Source: Solidesulfovibrio carbinoliphilus subsp. oakridgensis
GTDB taxonomy: Bacteria > Desulfobacterota > Desulfovibrionia > Desulfovibrionales > Desulfovibrionaceae
Reading direction: 5' to 3'
Assembly: GCF_000177215.2 (NCBI RefSeq)
Contig: NZ_CM001368.1
Coordinates: forward strand, 3,665,625-3,729,624
DNA length: 64,000 bases
Shown: one piece after another, positions 41,692 through 50,769 of the stretch
Numbering within the stretch: the first letter of the stretch is position 1
Layout of the letters: the number at the start of each line of letters is the position of its first letter
Position numbers and translations under genes: made by a program
The notes under the pieces: model-generated
Databases searched by the model: none
What the model saw: the letters and a program-made list of their open reading frames with translations, nothing else
What the model was told of the DNA's origin: nothing

Positions 41692-43386
41692 ATGAGCACA
41701 ACGATTCGGATGACCGGAGCGCGCATCATTGCCGCCAGTCTTCTCCGGCACGGCATCGCCACCGTGACCGGCATTCCGGGCGGGGCCAACCTGCCCTTGT
41801 TCGACGCCATCGCCGAGACCCCGGTGCGGATCGTCCTGGCCCGCCACGAGCAGGGGGCCGGGTTCATCAGCCAGGGCATGGCCCGGGTGTCGGGCCGGCC
41901 GCAAGTCTGCCTGGCCACCTCCGGCCCCGGGGCCATGAATCTTTTGACCGCCATCGCCGACGCCAAGGCCGATTCCGTGCCCCTGGTCTGCATCACCGGC
42001 CAGGTGCCGCGCGGGCTGATCGGCACGGACGCCTTCCAGGAGGTGGACGTCTACGGCCTCACCATCCCCATCGCCAAGCACAACGTGCTGGTGCGCCGGG
42101 CCTCCGACCTGCCGCGCGTCATGGCCGAGGCCTTTGCCATCGCGGCTTCGGGCCGGCCGGGGCCGGTGGTCATCGACGTGCCGCGCGACGTGCAGACCGA
42201 GGAGACGGCTTTTGACGGCTGGCCGGAGCCGGCCCGGCCGGAGGTCCAATCCGCGCCCCATCCGGCCGAACTGGCCCGGGCGGCCGCCCTTCTGGCCCGG
42301 GCCGAGCGGCCGGTCCTCTACTGCGGTGGCGGCGCGGCCCGGTGCGGGGCCGGGCCGGCGGTCGCCGCCCTGGCCGAGGCCCTGGACGCGCCGGTGGTGA
42401 CTACGCTGATGGCCCTTGGCCTCCTGCCGCCGGACCATCCGCGTAACGCCGGCATGATCGGCATGCACGGCCGGCCGGCGGCCAACCATCTCCTTTTGGA
42501 CTGCGATCTGCTGGTGGCCGTGGGCGCCCGGTTCGACGACCGGGCCACGGGCGACGCCAAGCGGTTCTGCCCGGACGCGGCCGTGGTCCATATCGACATC
42601 GACCCGGCCGAACACCACAAGAACCGGTCCGCCCACGTGGCCCTGGCCGGGGACGCCGGACGGGTGCTTGAGGCGCTTTCGCCCCTGGTCCCGGCCCGGC
42701 CGCGCCCGGCCTGGAGCGTGCGGCGGGCGGCCCTGGAGCGGGAGCATCCCTTCGTCCTGCCGGAGACGGCCGATCCCAAAAGCCCCTACGGCTTCCTGGC
42801 CGTTGCGGCCGAGCTCCTCGGGCCGGACGCCATCGTGGCCACGGACGTGGGCCAGAACCAGATGCGGGCCGCCCAGGTCTGGCCGTGCCGGCGGCCGGGG
42901 CGGTTTCTGACGTCGGGCGGGCTTGGCACCATGGGGTTCGGCCTGCCGGCGGCCATCGGCGCGGCCCTGGCCGACCCCGGCACGCCGGTCGCCTGCGTCA
43001 CCGGCGACGGCGGGCTCCTCATGAACGTCCAGGAGCTGGCCACGGCCGTGGAGTGCGGCCTGCCGGTCAAGATCCTGCTCATGGACAACGGGGTGCTCGG
43101 CCTCGTCCGCCAGCAGCAGGCCTTTTTCGTCGGCGGCCGGTACACGGCCTCGACCTTTGCCGCCCGCCCGGACTTCCCGGGGCTCGCCGCCGCCTTCGGC
43201 CTGGCCTGCGTGGACCTCGGGGCCTGCCGCGACGCCCGGGGGGCCCTCGCCGCCGCCCTGGCCGCGCCGGGACCGGCCCTGGTGCGCCTGCCGGTCGATC
43301 CCGACGCCCACGTCTATCCCATGGTGCCGCCCGGCGCCGCCAACCATGAAATGATTCTGGAGGAACGCCATGCCCACGCCAAATGA
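41692..43386 (+). CDS. ilvB: Acetolactate synthase large subunit
   Basis: 564 residues. Three domains of a ThDP enzyme: catalytic Glu53 in ARHEQGAGF, the FAD-linked middle domain, and the ThDP/Mg motif GDGGLLMNVQELATAVECG. FAFQ-type signature FQEVDVYGLT follows GTDA. It condenses two pyruvates, or pyruvate with 2-oxobutyrate, for Val/Leu and Ile synthesis. It partners the next gene and is controlled by the attenuator. ATG 41692 with CGGAGG upstream; the gene overlaps ilvN by 17 bases. Confidence 0.95.
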   Translation: MSTTIRMTGARIIAASLLRHGIATVTGIPGGANLPLFDAIAETPVRIVLARHEQGAGFISQGMARVSGRPQVCLATSGPGAMNLLTAIADAKADSVPLVCITGQVPRGLIGTDAFQEVDVYGLTIPIAKHNVLVRRASDLPRVMAEAFAIAASGRPGPVVIDVPRDVQTEETAFDGWPEPARPEVQSAPHPAELARAAALLARAERPVLYCGGGAARCGAGPAVAALAEALDAPVVTTLMALGLLPPDHPRNAGMIGMHGRPAANHLLLDCDLLVAVGARFDDRATGDAKRFCPDAAVVHIDIDPAEHHKNRSAHVALAGDAGRVLEALSPLVPARPRPAWSVRRAALEREHPFVLPETADPKSPYGFLAVAAELLGPDAIVATDVGQNQMRAAQVWPCRRPGRFLTSGGLGTMGFGLPAAIGAALADPGTPVACVTGDGGLLMNVQELATAVECGLPVKILLMDNGVLGLVRQQQAFFVGGRYTASTFAARPDFPGLAAAFGLACVDLGACRDARGALAAALAAPGPALVRLPVDPDAHVYPMVPPGAANHEMILEERHAHAK

Positions 43387-43744
43387 AGCGACATGCATCG
43401 AGTCCGGCCGCGCCGTGCTGGAAGTGGCCACCCGCGATCCCATGGCCGCGGTGCGCCATGTGGCGGCCTGCCTGGCCAGGCGGGCCTATCCGCTCCTCGG
43501 GCTTTCCTGTGTGCCCCTCGGCCGGGGGACGGGACGCTTGGTGGTGGCCGTGGCCGACGACGGCCGGATCGCCCGGCTGCTGGCCGAGCTGGCCGGATTG
43601 CCGGAGGTGTCCGGGGCCAGGCTTTGCGCGCCGGCCGTGCCCGGCTTTCCGGGGGCGGCCACGGCCGACTTTCCGGGGGCGGCCACGGCCGGCTTTCCGG
43701 AAGCGGCCACGGCCGGCTTCCTGGACACGGCCACGGCCGTTTAG
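43370..43744 (+). CDS. ilvN: Acetolactate synthase small (regulatory) subunit
   Basis: 124 residues. ACT domain from about 15 to 85: AVLEVATRDPMAAVRHVAACLARRAYPLLGLSCVPL, as in E. coli IlvN. A single ACT domain and no long C-terminal domain put it in the short IlvN/IlvM class. The last 34 residues are four imperfect copies of GFPGAATA-like units, encoded by 24-base tandem repeats (43643-43738), foreign to the family. ACT binding of valine normally mediates feedback inhibition. Confidence 0.85.
   Translation: MPTPNEATCIESGRAVLEVATRDPMAAVRHVAACLARRAYPLLGLSCVPLGRGTGRLVVAVADDGRIARLLAELAGLPEVSGARLCAPAVPGFPGAATADFPGAATAGFPEAATAGFLDTATAV
43643..43738 (+). repeat. Four 24-base tandem repeats in the 3' end of ilvN
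   Basis: Units start at 43643, 43667, 43691 and 43715. They share GGCTTTCCGG..GCGGCCACGGCC, with the last unit the most diverged. Frame is kept, so copy-number change would lengthen or shorten the protein by eight residues. Confidence 0.9.
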
Positions 43745-43815
43745 GCGGGCCTTTACGGTCCGTATCCGGCTGGGGTATGCCTTGCGGGCATCCGATATGC
43801 CTGGAGGTAGTACGC

Positions 43816-44955
43816 ATGAACGCGCGGCTTGTTCCGTTGTTTTCGGCCGAGCGGTCTCCCAGGGAAACGGTGCTTCGGCAGGCCCGGCTTTTCGCGGAAA
43901 GTCCCGCCGCCGGGGTGCTCGACCGCCTGCCCATGGGCGTGGCCGTTTTCAACGGCACCCGTCAGATCGTCTATTCCAATGTCAAATTCCGGGATCTGGC
44001 CGGCCGGGACTGCCCGACCGAGACGCTCGTCGGCCAGCGCCTGGGCGAGGCCCTGGCCTGCCTCGGCGCGGACCTGGAGATCGGGGGCTGCGGCACGAGC
44101 GAACTGTGCCATTCGTGCGGCCTGGCCCGGTCGATGGGGGAATCCCTCCGCGGGCGGGCGGTTGTGGGCGGCGAGTGCTCCCTGGCCCGGCAGGCGGGCA
44201 AGCGGTTGGAGACACTGGATTTCAACATCTGGATCTGGGGCCTGCCCCATGATGGCGAGATTTTTCACGCCACCATCCTGACCGATGCCCGGCCCGAAAA
44301 ACGCCTGGCCCTCATGGAGCGCATCTTCTACCACGACATCCTCAACATGGTGTCCGGCATGCAGGGCATCTGCGAACTGATGCGCGAGGAGGAGGAGGGG
44401 GCCAGGAACGCGGAACTCGATCTCCTCCTCTTCGCCGCCGAGCGGATCACGGACATCATCCTGTCCCAGCGCGACTTCAGCCTGGCCGAACGCGGCGACT
44501 ACGAAGTCGCCACCAACAAGATGGGCACGCTGTCGCTTCTGACCGACATCACGGCGCTCATGCGCCGCGACCCGGCCGCCCGGGGCAAGACCCTGGCCGT
44601 GGTCCCGGACAGCGCGGACGCCTTTTTCGCCTCCGACCGCAAGCTGGTCACCCGCATCCTGGTCAATATGCAGAAAAACGCCCTGGAGGCCACGCCGCCC
44701 GGCGGCGAAGTCACCGCCGGCTGCCACCTGGAAGACGGCTTTGTCCGCTTCTGGGTCCGCAACCCCGGCGTGGTGCCCGAGGAGGCCAGGCCCCAGATCT
44801 TTCGCCGGGCCTTTTCCACCAAGGGGGCCGGCCGGGGGCTTGGCACCTACGGCATGAAGCTTTTCGCGGAAAACTATCTGGGCGGGGAGGTCGGGTTCTC
44901 GAGCGACGCGGACGCGGGCACGACGTTTTTCGTGCGCCTGCCCTGCGGCATCTGA
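43816..44955 (+). CDS. Cytoplasmic sensor histidine kinase
   Basis: 379 residues, no membrane helix. An N-terminal PAS-like region (about 35-160; VAVFNGTRQIVYSNVKFRDL) holds a Cys cluster (GCGTSELCHSCG, about 92-103) that might bind metal or a cofactor. A divergent H-box is FYHDILNMVSGMQGICELM (His about 176). The HATPase has NMQKNALEATPPGG and GRGLGTYGMKLF. No response regulator is next to it. ATG 43816 with TGGAGGTAG. Confidence 0.82.
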   Translation: MNARLVPLFSAERSPRETVLRQARLFAESPAAGVLDRLPMGVAVFNGTRQIVYSNVKFRDLAGRDCPTETLVGQRLGEALACLGADLEIGGCGTSELCHSCGLARSMGESLRGRAVVGGECSLARQAGKRLETLDFNIWIWGLPHDGEIFHATILTDARPEKRLALMERIFYHDILNMVSGMQGICELMREEEEGARNAELDLLLFAAERITDIILSQRDFSLAERGDYEVATNKMGTLSLLTDITALMRRDPAARGKTLAVVPDSADAFFASDRKLVTRILVNMQKNALEATPPGGEVTAGCHLEDGFVRFWVRNPGVVPEEARPQIFRRAFSTKGAGRGLGTYGMKLFAENYLGGEVGFSSDADAGTTFFVRLPCGI

Positions 44956-45001
44956 AAAAGGGGGGCGGCCCGGCCCCCGTCTGCCGCCGGGCCGGGCCGC
45001 C
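44955..45001 (-). terminator. Terminator between the kinase and the ABM gene
   Basis: The 13-bp stem GGCGGCCCGGCCC (44964-44976 with 44989-45001), continued on the minus strand by CCCTTTTTC, ends the ABM gene; it may also slow the converging kinase transcript. Confidence 0.7.
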
Positions 45002-45023
45002 GCTGCCTGGGCCGGAGCTTGGG

Positions 45024-45329
45024 TTAGAAACCGGGCAGTTCCGAGAAAAGTTTCACGGACATGGGTTCGGCCAAAAGCTCCGGAGCCTTGGCCTTGAAGC
45101 CGTTTAAGTGCGGGGTGTCCAGGTGTTCGGCCAGGAGCTGCCGGCTGGCCCAGGCCTCGACCAGGACGAATTCCCCGGGACGGGCGGTGGATTCGTACAG
45201 GTCGTAGGCGATGTAGCCGGGGTCTTTTTGGGTCGGGGCGACAAGGGCGGTAAGGGCGGTCTTGAGCGCCGCCTCGTTGCCGGGTTTGGCCACGAACTTG
45301 GCCACGACGTTGATGGTGCCTTCGGCCAT
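45024..45329 (-). CDS. Antibiotic biosynthesis monooxygenase (ABM) domain protein
   Basis: 101 residues. ABM/YgiN-like: INVVAKFVAKPGNEAALKTAL, DPGYIAYDLYESTARPGEFVLVEAWAS, HLDTPHLNGF. The family dimerises as a ferredoxin-like barrel and includes quinol monooxygenases; the substrate is unknown. ATG 45329 with GAAGGAGG. It diverges from the TetR-MFP-RND operon. Confidence 0.9.
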   Translation of the reverse strand: MAEGTINVVAKFVAKPGNEAALKTALTALVAPTQKDPGYIAYDLYESTARPGEFVLVEAWASRQLLAEHLDTPHLNGFKAKAPELLAEPMSVKLFSELPGF

Positions 45330-45501
45330 AGACTGGTCCTCCTTCGGATTTGGTCCAATGGTTTCAAGGGCTAGGCCCTTTTCCCCCTGAGGTCAACGGC
45401 CGGCGTCCCGCCCCGGGGGCCCCGCCCGGCCCGCCTCCCGGAAAAACCGTGGGGCGGCCCATGTCAAAGCCGTAACCTCCCCACGTCTTGCCGCGAAAGT
45501 A

Positions 45502-45560
45502 TTGACCGGTCCCGGCTTCCGCCTTAAATCCAGGGCGAACAAAGGTTTTTTTAAGGCGGA
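45502..45560 (+). promoter_or_regulatory. Promoter and inverted repeat upstream of the TetR-efflux operon
   Basis: TTGACC, 16 bases, TTAAAT (45524-45529) forms a promoter. TCCGCCTTAAA (45518-45528) and its exact complement TTTAAGGCGGA (45550-45560) are 21 bases apart; the left arm overlaps the -10 and the right arm the ribosome-binding site. Likely an autoregulatory TetR site. Confidence 0.5.
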
Positions 45561-45563
45561 CGG

Positions 45564-46244
45564 ATGACCACCAACGGTCGCGAGGACGAGACCCGGATGC
45601 GGCTGATCGAGGCCGCGGGCGAAATTTTCTCCTGCAAGGGATTTCAGGCCGCCACCGTCCGTGAGATAACCAAGCTGGCCCAGGCCAATCTGGCCGCCAT
45701 CCACTACCATTTCGGCAGCAAGGACCGCCTCTACCTGGCCGTCCTCGAACACGCCCACGCCGCGGCCAACCGCAAGTATCCCCCGGACATGGGACTCGCC
45801 GACGGGGCCCCGGCAGAGGTCCGGCTCTACGCCTACGTCCGGGCCCTGCTCCTGCGTCTGGCCGACAAGGGCCGGCATGCCTGGCTCTTTCGCCTCATGG
45901 CCCGGGAGATGGCCGAGCCTTCGCCAAGCCTGGCCGCCGTGGTCGAGCGGTGCCTGGCCCCGGCCAACGCCGTGCTGCGCGGCATCGTGGCCGAACTGCT
46001 CGGCCCGGCCGCCGAGCCCCTGATCGTGGCCCGGTGCGCCCAGAGCATCGTCGGCCAGTGCCGCCACTTTTCCCTGGACCGGCCGGTGCTCACCCGCCTC
46101 TACCCGGACTGCGATCCGGGCCAGGGGGGCGTCGAGGCCGTGGCCCTGCACGTCACGCGTTTTTCCCTGGCCGCCCTTGGCGGTCCGGGCGCCTGGGAAT
46201 TCACTCCCCCAATGCTGGAACCCATTCCTGGAGACGCCTCGTGA
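45564..46244 (+). CDS. TetR family regulator of the efflux operon
   Basis: 226 residues. N-terminal HTH with IFSCKGFQAATVREITKLAQANLAAIHYHFGSKDRLYLAVL, then a helical ligand domain with a CecR-like C-terminal part. It probably represses its own operon until a drug-like ligand binds. Its stop overlaps the GTG of the membrane-fusion gene. Confidence 0.88.
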   Translation: MTTNGREDETRMRLIEAAGEIFSCKGFQAATVREITKLAQANLAAIHYHFGSKDRLYLAVLEHAHAAANRKYPPDMGLADGAPAEVRLYAYVRALLLRLADKGRHAWLFRLMAREMAEPSPSLAAVVERCLAPANAVLRGIVAELLGPAAEPLIVARCAQSIVGQCRHFSLDRPVLTRLYPDCDPGQGGVEAVALHVTRFSLAALGGPGAWEFTPPMLEPIPGDAS

Positions 46245-47401
46245 GCCGCAAGTTTTTTTCGCGCGCCGTGGTCTTGGCGTTTTCCGTCCTTTTTTTGTGT
46301 TCCTGCGGCGGCAACGGCGAGAAAAGCGCCGCCCGCGAAGTGAGGCCCGTGCCGGTCGAGGCCGTCCCGGCCAAGGCCGCCACCCTGCCGCTCATGGTCA
46401 AGGCCGTCGGCAACGTGGAGCCCATGGCCACGGTGGCGGTCAAGCCGCAGGTCGGCGGGGCCATCACCGCCCAGCTGGTCCGCGACGGGGCCGACGTGGC
46501 CAAGGGCGATCTCCTTTTCCGCATCGATCCCAGGCCCTTCGAGCTGGCCGTCCGCGAGGCCCAGGCCAAGCTCGACCGCGACAAGGCCCTCCTCGTCAAG
46601 GCCGAGGAAGACCTCAAACGGTACGTCACCCTCAAATCCAAGGACGTGGTGGCCCAGGAGCAGTACGACCAGACCTATTCCCAGGCCAAGACCCTCGAAG
46701 GCACCATCCGCCTCGACCAGGCCACCCTGGAACGGGCCCGCCTCGACCTGGAGTACGCCGACATCCGGGCCCCCATCTCCGGCCGCATCGGCACGGTCCA
46801 GCTGACCGCCGGCAATGTGCTCAAGGCCAACGACGACCGCACCATGTGCGTCATCAACCAGATAAGTCCCATATTCATTTCCTTCTCCGTGCCCGAGCGC
46901 TACCTGCCGGCCATCATGGCCCGCCAGAAGGAAGGAGGCTTGACGGTCACCTCCGCCCCGGACGGGGAACAGGGCCGGCAGCCGCTGACGGCCAAGCTCG
47001 CCTCGGTGGACAACACCGTGGACGCCAAGACCGGGGCCATCCGGCTCAAAGCCATCTACGAAAACACCGACCACCGTCTCTGGCCCGGCCAGTTCGTGCG
47101 GGTGGACCTGACCCTTGCGACGCTGACCGACGCGGTGGTCATCCCCACCCGGGCCGTCATGGACGGCTTGAAGGGCCCCTATGTGTTCCTGATCGGCAAG
47201 GGCGGCCTGGCCGAGGTCCGCCAGATCGCCACCGGGCCCATCGTGGAGGCCCAGACCGTGGTCGAAAAGGGGCTCGTCCCCGGCGACATGGTGGTGGTCG
47301 ACGGCCAGGTACGGCTTGCCCCCGGGACCAAGGCCGAGATCAAGACCGCGGCCGCCACGGCCGACGCCGGGCCGAAAAACGGCACGGAGGCGGGGCAATG
47401 A
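46241..47401 (+). CDS. RND efflux membrane fusion protein (lipoprotein)
   Basis: 386 residues from GTG 46241. A lipoprotein signal ends in LFLCSC. Then comes the usual barrel-sandwich (VKPQVGGAITAQLVRDGADV), a coiled-coil hairpin (about 100-155) and RAPISGRIGTVQLTAGN, then the beta-barrel with LWPGQFVRVDLTLAT. It links the inner-membrane pump to an outer-membrane channel that is not encoded here. Overlaps the pump gene by ATGA. Helix lengths and the MdtA-like sequence suggest an MdtABC-type system. Confidence 0.9.
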   Translation: MSRKFFSRAVVLAFSVLFLCSCGGNGEKSAAREVRPVPVEAVPAKAATLPLMVKAVGNVEPMATVAVKPQVGGAITAQLVRDGADVAKGDLLFRIDPRPFELAVREAQAKLDRDKALLVKAEEDLKRYVTLKSKDVVAQEQYDQTYSQAKTLEGTIRLDQATLERARLDLEYADIRAPISGRIGTVQLTAGNVLKANDDRTMCVINQISPIFISFSVPERYLPAIMARQKEGGLTVTSAPDGEQGRQPLTAKLASVDNTVDAKTGAIRLKAIYENTDHRLWPGQFVRVDLTLATLTDAVVIPTRAVMDGLKGPYVFLIGKGGLAEVRQIATGPIVEAQTVVEKGLVPGDMVVVDGQVRLAPGTKAEIKTAAATADAGPKNGTEAGQ

Positions 47402-50400
47402 ACCCGGCCGCCATATTCATCCAACGGCCGGTCATGACCACCCTCGTCATGGCCGCCATCCTCATCTTCGGCATCATGGCCTACGTGAAGCTGCCGGTCT
47501 CGGACCTGCCGAACGTCGATTTTCCGACCATCGAGGTCCGGGTCTCCCTGCCCGGGGCCAGCCCCGAGACCATGGCCGCGTCGGTGGCCAACCCGCTCGA
47601 AAAGCAGTTCTCGACCATCGCCGGCCTCGACTCCATGACCTCGGTCAACACCATCGGCTCGACCCGCGTCACGTTGCAATTCGCCCTGGACCGCAACATC
47701 GACGCCGCGGCCCTGGACGTCCAGTCGGCCCTGACCACGGCCGGCAAGGACCTGCCCGACGACCTGCCGTCGCCGCCGTATTTCCGCAAGGTCAACCCGG
47801 CCGATTCGCCGATCCTCTACCTGGCCATCTCCTCCGACGTCATGCGCCTGTCGGACGTCGACGAATACGCCGAGAACATGATGGCCCAGCGGATCTCCAT
47901 GGTGGCCGGCGTGGCCCAGGTCACGGTCTACGGCTCGAAAAAGTACGCGGTGCGCATCCAGCTCGATCCCGAGGCCATGGCCGCCAAGGGCATCGGCGTG
48001 GACGAGGCCTCCACGGCCGTGAAAAACGGCAACGTCAACCTGCCGGTCGGCACGGTGTCCGGCCCGTCCAAGGAATACACCGTCCGTTCGAGCGGCAAGC
48101 TGCTCTCGGCCGACGGCTACCGGCCCTTGATCGTGGCTTGGCGCAACGGCTCGCCCGTGCGCCTGTCCGAGATCGCCAAGGTGACCGACAGCGTGGAGGA
48201 GACCCGCCGCTTCAACTGGTTTTCCGGCACCCCGGGCCTGGTCCTGGCCATCCAGCGCCAGCCCGGCACCAACACCGTGGCCGTGGTCGACGCGGTCAAG
48301 TCGCTGCTGCCCACCTTCCAGGCCCAGCTCCCGGCCTCGGTGTCGCTCCAGGTCCTCTACGACCGATCGGTCTCCATCCGCGAATCCGTGGCCGACGTGA
48401 AGTTCACCCTGGTCCTGACCGTGTGCCTGGTGGTCATGGTCATTTTCCTCTTTCTGCGCAACATCCCGGCCACGGTCATTCCGAGCCTGGCCTTGCCCAT
48501 GTCCGTGGTCGGCACGTTCGCGGCCATGTACGTGCTGGGCTTCAGCCTGGACAACATCTCGCTCATGGCGCTGACGCTTTCGGTCGGGTTCGTGGTGGAC
48601 GACGCCATCGTCATGCTCGAAAACATCGTGCGCCACCTGGAGATGGGGAAAAGCACCCTGCAGGCGGCCATGGACGGTTCCCGGGAGATCAGCTTCACCA
48701 TCGTCTCCATGACCATCTCGCTGGCGGCCGTCTTCTTGCCGGTCTTTTTCATGGGCGGCGTGGTGGGGCGGCTTTTCCACGAGTTCGCGGTGACCATCAT
48801 GGTCTCCATCCTCATCTCGGGCGTTGTCTCCATTTCGCTCACCCCGATGCTGTGCAACCTGGTGCTGAGGCCCCACGTCCCCGTGCGCCACGGCGGGGTC
48901 TACAACGCCATCGAACGGGCCTTCGACGGCCTGCGCGACCTCTACGACGCGACCTTGCAGCTGGTTCTCAAGCACCACGTGGTCACCATGCTCTTTTCCC
49001 TCTTCCTCCTTGGCGTCACGGTCTGGCTCTTCGGGGCCATCCCCAAGGGCTTTTTGCCGAGCGAGGACACGGGCCAGCTCATGGTCACCACCGAGGCCGA
49101 GGAGGGCGTGTCCTTCGATGTGATGTCCGAGCGGCAGCAGCGCCTGAACGCGCTGGTCTCCAAGGACCCGGACGTGGCCGAATACATGTCCGTGGTCGGC
49201 TCCGGCGGCCCCAACAACACCAACAACAACGGCCGGCTCATGCTGTCCCTCAAACCCCTGGACGAGCGCAAGGCCACGGCCGACCAGGTCATGCAGCGGC
49301 TGCGGGCCGAGTTCGCCCAGGTGCCGGGCCTGCGCTCCTACCTGCAAAACCCGCCGCCGATCCGCATCGGCGGCCGGGCCACCAAGGGCCAGTACCAGTA
49401 CACCTTGCAAGCCCCCAACACCGAGGAGCTCTTCCGGTCTGCGGCCGTCTTCGAACAGAAGATGCACGACATTCCGGACATCCAGGACGTGTCCTCGGAT
49501 CTGCAGATCAAAAATCCCGAGCTTCGCATCGACATCGACCGGGACAAGGCCTCGGCCCTCGGCATCTCGGCCTTCCAGATCGAGGACGCCCTGGCCACGT
49601 CCTACGGCAACCGCCAGATCTCGACCATCTACGCCCCGGACGACACCTACCAGGTCATCATGGAGCTGGCCCCGGCCTACCAGGCCAACCCCGACGCCCT
49701 GTCCATGCTCTACGTCCGCTCGGCCGGGGGCCAGCTCGTGCCGCTTGACACCCTGGTCAAGCGGGCCGTGGCCGTCGGGCCCTTGTCCATCAACCACTCG
49801 GGCCAGTCGCCCTCGGTCACCCTCTCGTTCAACCTGCGCCCGGGGGCATCCCTTGGCAATGTGGTCGCGGCCATCGAAAAGCTGGCCAGAAACGAACTGC
49901 CGGCCTCGGTCTTCACGAGCTTCCAGGGCGAGGCGCAAGCCTTCCAGAGCTCGCTTACCGGCCTGTCGCTCCTTCTGGCCATGGCCGTGCTCGTCATCTA
50001 CATCGTGCTCGGCATCCTCTACGAGAGCTTCATCCATCCCCTGACCATCCTGTCCGGCCTGCCTTCGGCCGGCGTGGGGGCGCTGGCCACGCTCATGCTT
50101 TTCGGCATGGATCTCAACATCTACGGCTTTGTCGGCATCATCATGCTGATAGGCATCGTCAAGAAAAACGCCATCATGATGATCGACTTCGCCCTGGAGG
50201 CCCAGCGCGGCCAGGGCATCCCGGCCCGTCAGGCCATCTACGAGGGGGCGCTCACGCGTTTTCGGCCGATCATGATGACCACCATGGCCGCGCTCATGGG
50301 CACGCTGCCCATCGCGCTGGGCCTTGGGGCCGGGGCCGCGGCCCGGCGGCCGCTTGGCCTGTGCGTGGTCGGCGGGTTGGTGGTGTCCCAGCTTTTGACG

Positions 50401-50526
50401 CTCTTTTTCACCCCGGTCTACTACATCTACCTGGATGGCCTGCAAAACTGGCTCAAGGGCCGGTTTGGCGGCCGCCGGGCCAAGGCCGGGGAGCCCGGTC
50501 GCGCGTCGGCCGGGGTATCGACGTAG
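47398..50526 (+). CDS. RND multidrug efflux pump, MdtB/MdtC-like
   Basis: 1042 residues, twelve helices and two large periplasmic loops. It starts MNPAAIFIQRPVMTTLVMAA. Proton-relay Asp-Asp is in VGFVVDDAIVMLENIVRH, and GIVKKNAIMMIDFALEAQR and SGLPSAGVGALATLMLFG are C-terminal landmarks. It exports drugs or other amphiphiles by proton antiport. With the membrane-fusion gene it makes a two-part operon; no TolC-type gene follows. A strong terminator lies directly after. Confidence 0.93.
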   Translation: MNPAAIFIQRPVMTTLVMAAILIFGIMAYVKLPVSDLPNVDFPTIEVRVSLPGASPETMAASVANPLEKQFSTIAGLDSMTSVNTIGSTRVTLQFALDRNIDAAALDVQSALTTAGKDLPDDLPSPPYFRKVNPADSPILYLAISSDVMRLSDVDEYAENMMAQRISMVAGVAQVTVYGSKKYAVRIQLDPEAMAAKGIGVDEASTAVKNGNVNLPVGTVSGPSKEYTVRSSGKLLSADGYRPLIVAWRNGSPVRLSEIAKVTDSVEETRRFNWFSGTPGLVLAIQRQPGTNTVAVVDAVKSLLPTFQAQLPASVSLQVLYDRSVSIRESVADVKFTLVLTVCLVVMVIFLFLRNIPATVIPSLALPMSVVGTFAAMYVLGFSLDNISLMALTLSVGFVVDDAIVMLENIVRHLEMGKSTLQAAMDGSREISFTIVSMTISLAAVFLPVFFMGGVVGRLFHEFAVTIMVSILISGVVSISLTPMLCNLVLRPHVPVRHGGVYNAIERAFDGLRDLYDATLQLVLKHHVVTMLFSLFLLGVTVWLFGAIPKGFLPSEDTGQLMVTTEAEEGVSFDVMSERQQRLNALVSKDPDVAEYMSVVGSGGPNNTNNNGRLMLSLKPLDERKATADQVMQRLRAEFAQVPGLRSYLQNPPPIRIGGRATKGQYQYTLQAPNTEELFRSAAVFEQKMHDIPDIQDVSSDLQIKNPELRIDIDRDKASALGISAFQIEDALATSYGNRQISTIYAPDDTYQVIMELAPAYQANPDALSMLYVRSAGGQLVPLDTLVKRAVAVGPLSINHSGQSPSVTLSFNLRPGASLGNVVAAIEKLARNELPASVFTSFQGEAQAFQSSLTGLSLLLAMAVLVIYIVLGILYESFIHPLTILSGLPSAGVGALATLMLFGMDLNIYGFVGIIMLIGIVKKNAIMMIDFALEAQRGQGIPARQAIYEGALTRFRPIMMTTMAALMGTLPIALGLGAGAAARRPLGLCVVGGLVVSQLLTLFFTPVYYIYLDGLQNWLKGRFGGRRAKAGEPGRASAGVST

Positions 50527-50568
50527 CAGGAGCGGCGCGCCGTCGCGGACGTGCGGCCGGGCAAGCGA

Positions 50569-50612
50569 AAAAGACCGGGGACGGCGTCATGGCCGTCCCC
50601 GGTCTTTTTTTG
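50569..50612 (+). terminator. Rho-independent terminator after the RND operon
   Basis: The stem AGACCGGGGACGGC with GCCGTCCCCGGTCT is followed by a run of T. Confidence 0.95.
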
Positions 50613-50715
50613 CGCAGGCGCGTCGCGGCCCGAGCGGCCGGGACCGCAGCGGCCTCGTTGCGTCCAGTATCGCGACCTTTAAAAAGGAGTTACTTTTTTC
50701 ATGGACGCGGCCCTG

Positions 50716-50753
50716 GTGTGGCGTTCGCTAAGAAATAATTATTTAAATATCTT
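50716..50753. repeat. AT-rich repeat shared with 35560-35620, copy B
   Basis: GTGTGGCGTTCGCTAA (50716-50731), GAAAT, then AATTATTTAAATAT and CTTACCCTCG. It lacks the inner inverted repeat of copy A. Its AT content contrasts with the region around it. Confidence 0.7.
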
Positions 50754-50769
50754 ACCCTCGGACGCCCTG

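Noticed and set aside
43643-43738. The ilvN tandem repeats as a CRISPR array
   Set aside because: Direct 24-base units without spacers, inside a coding frame.
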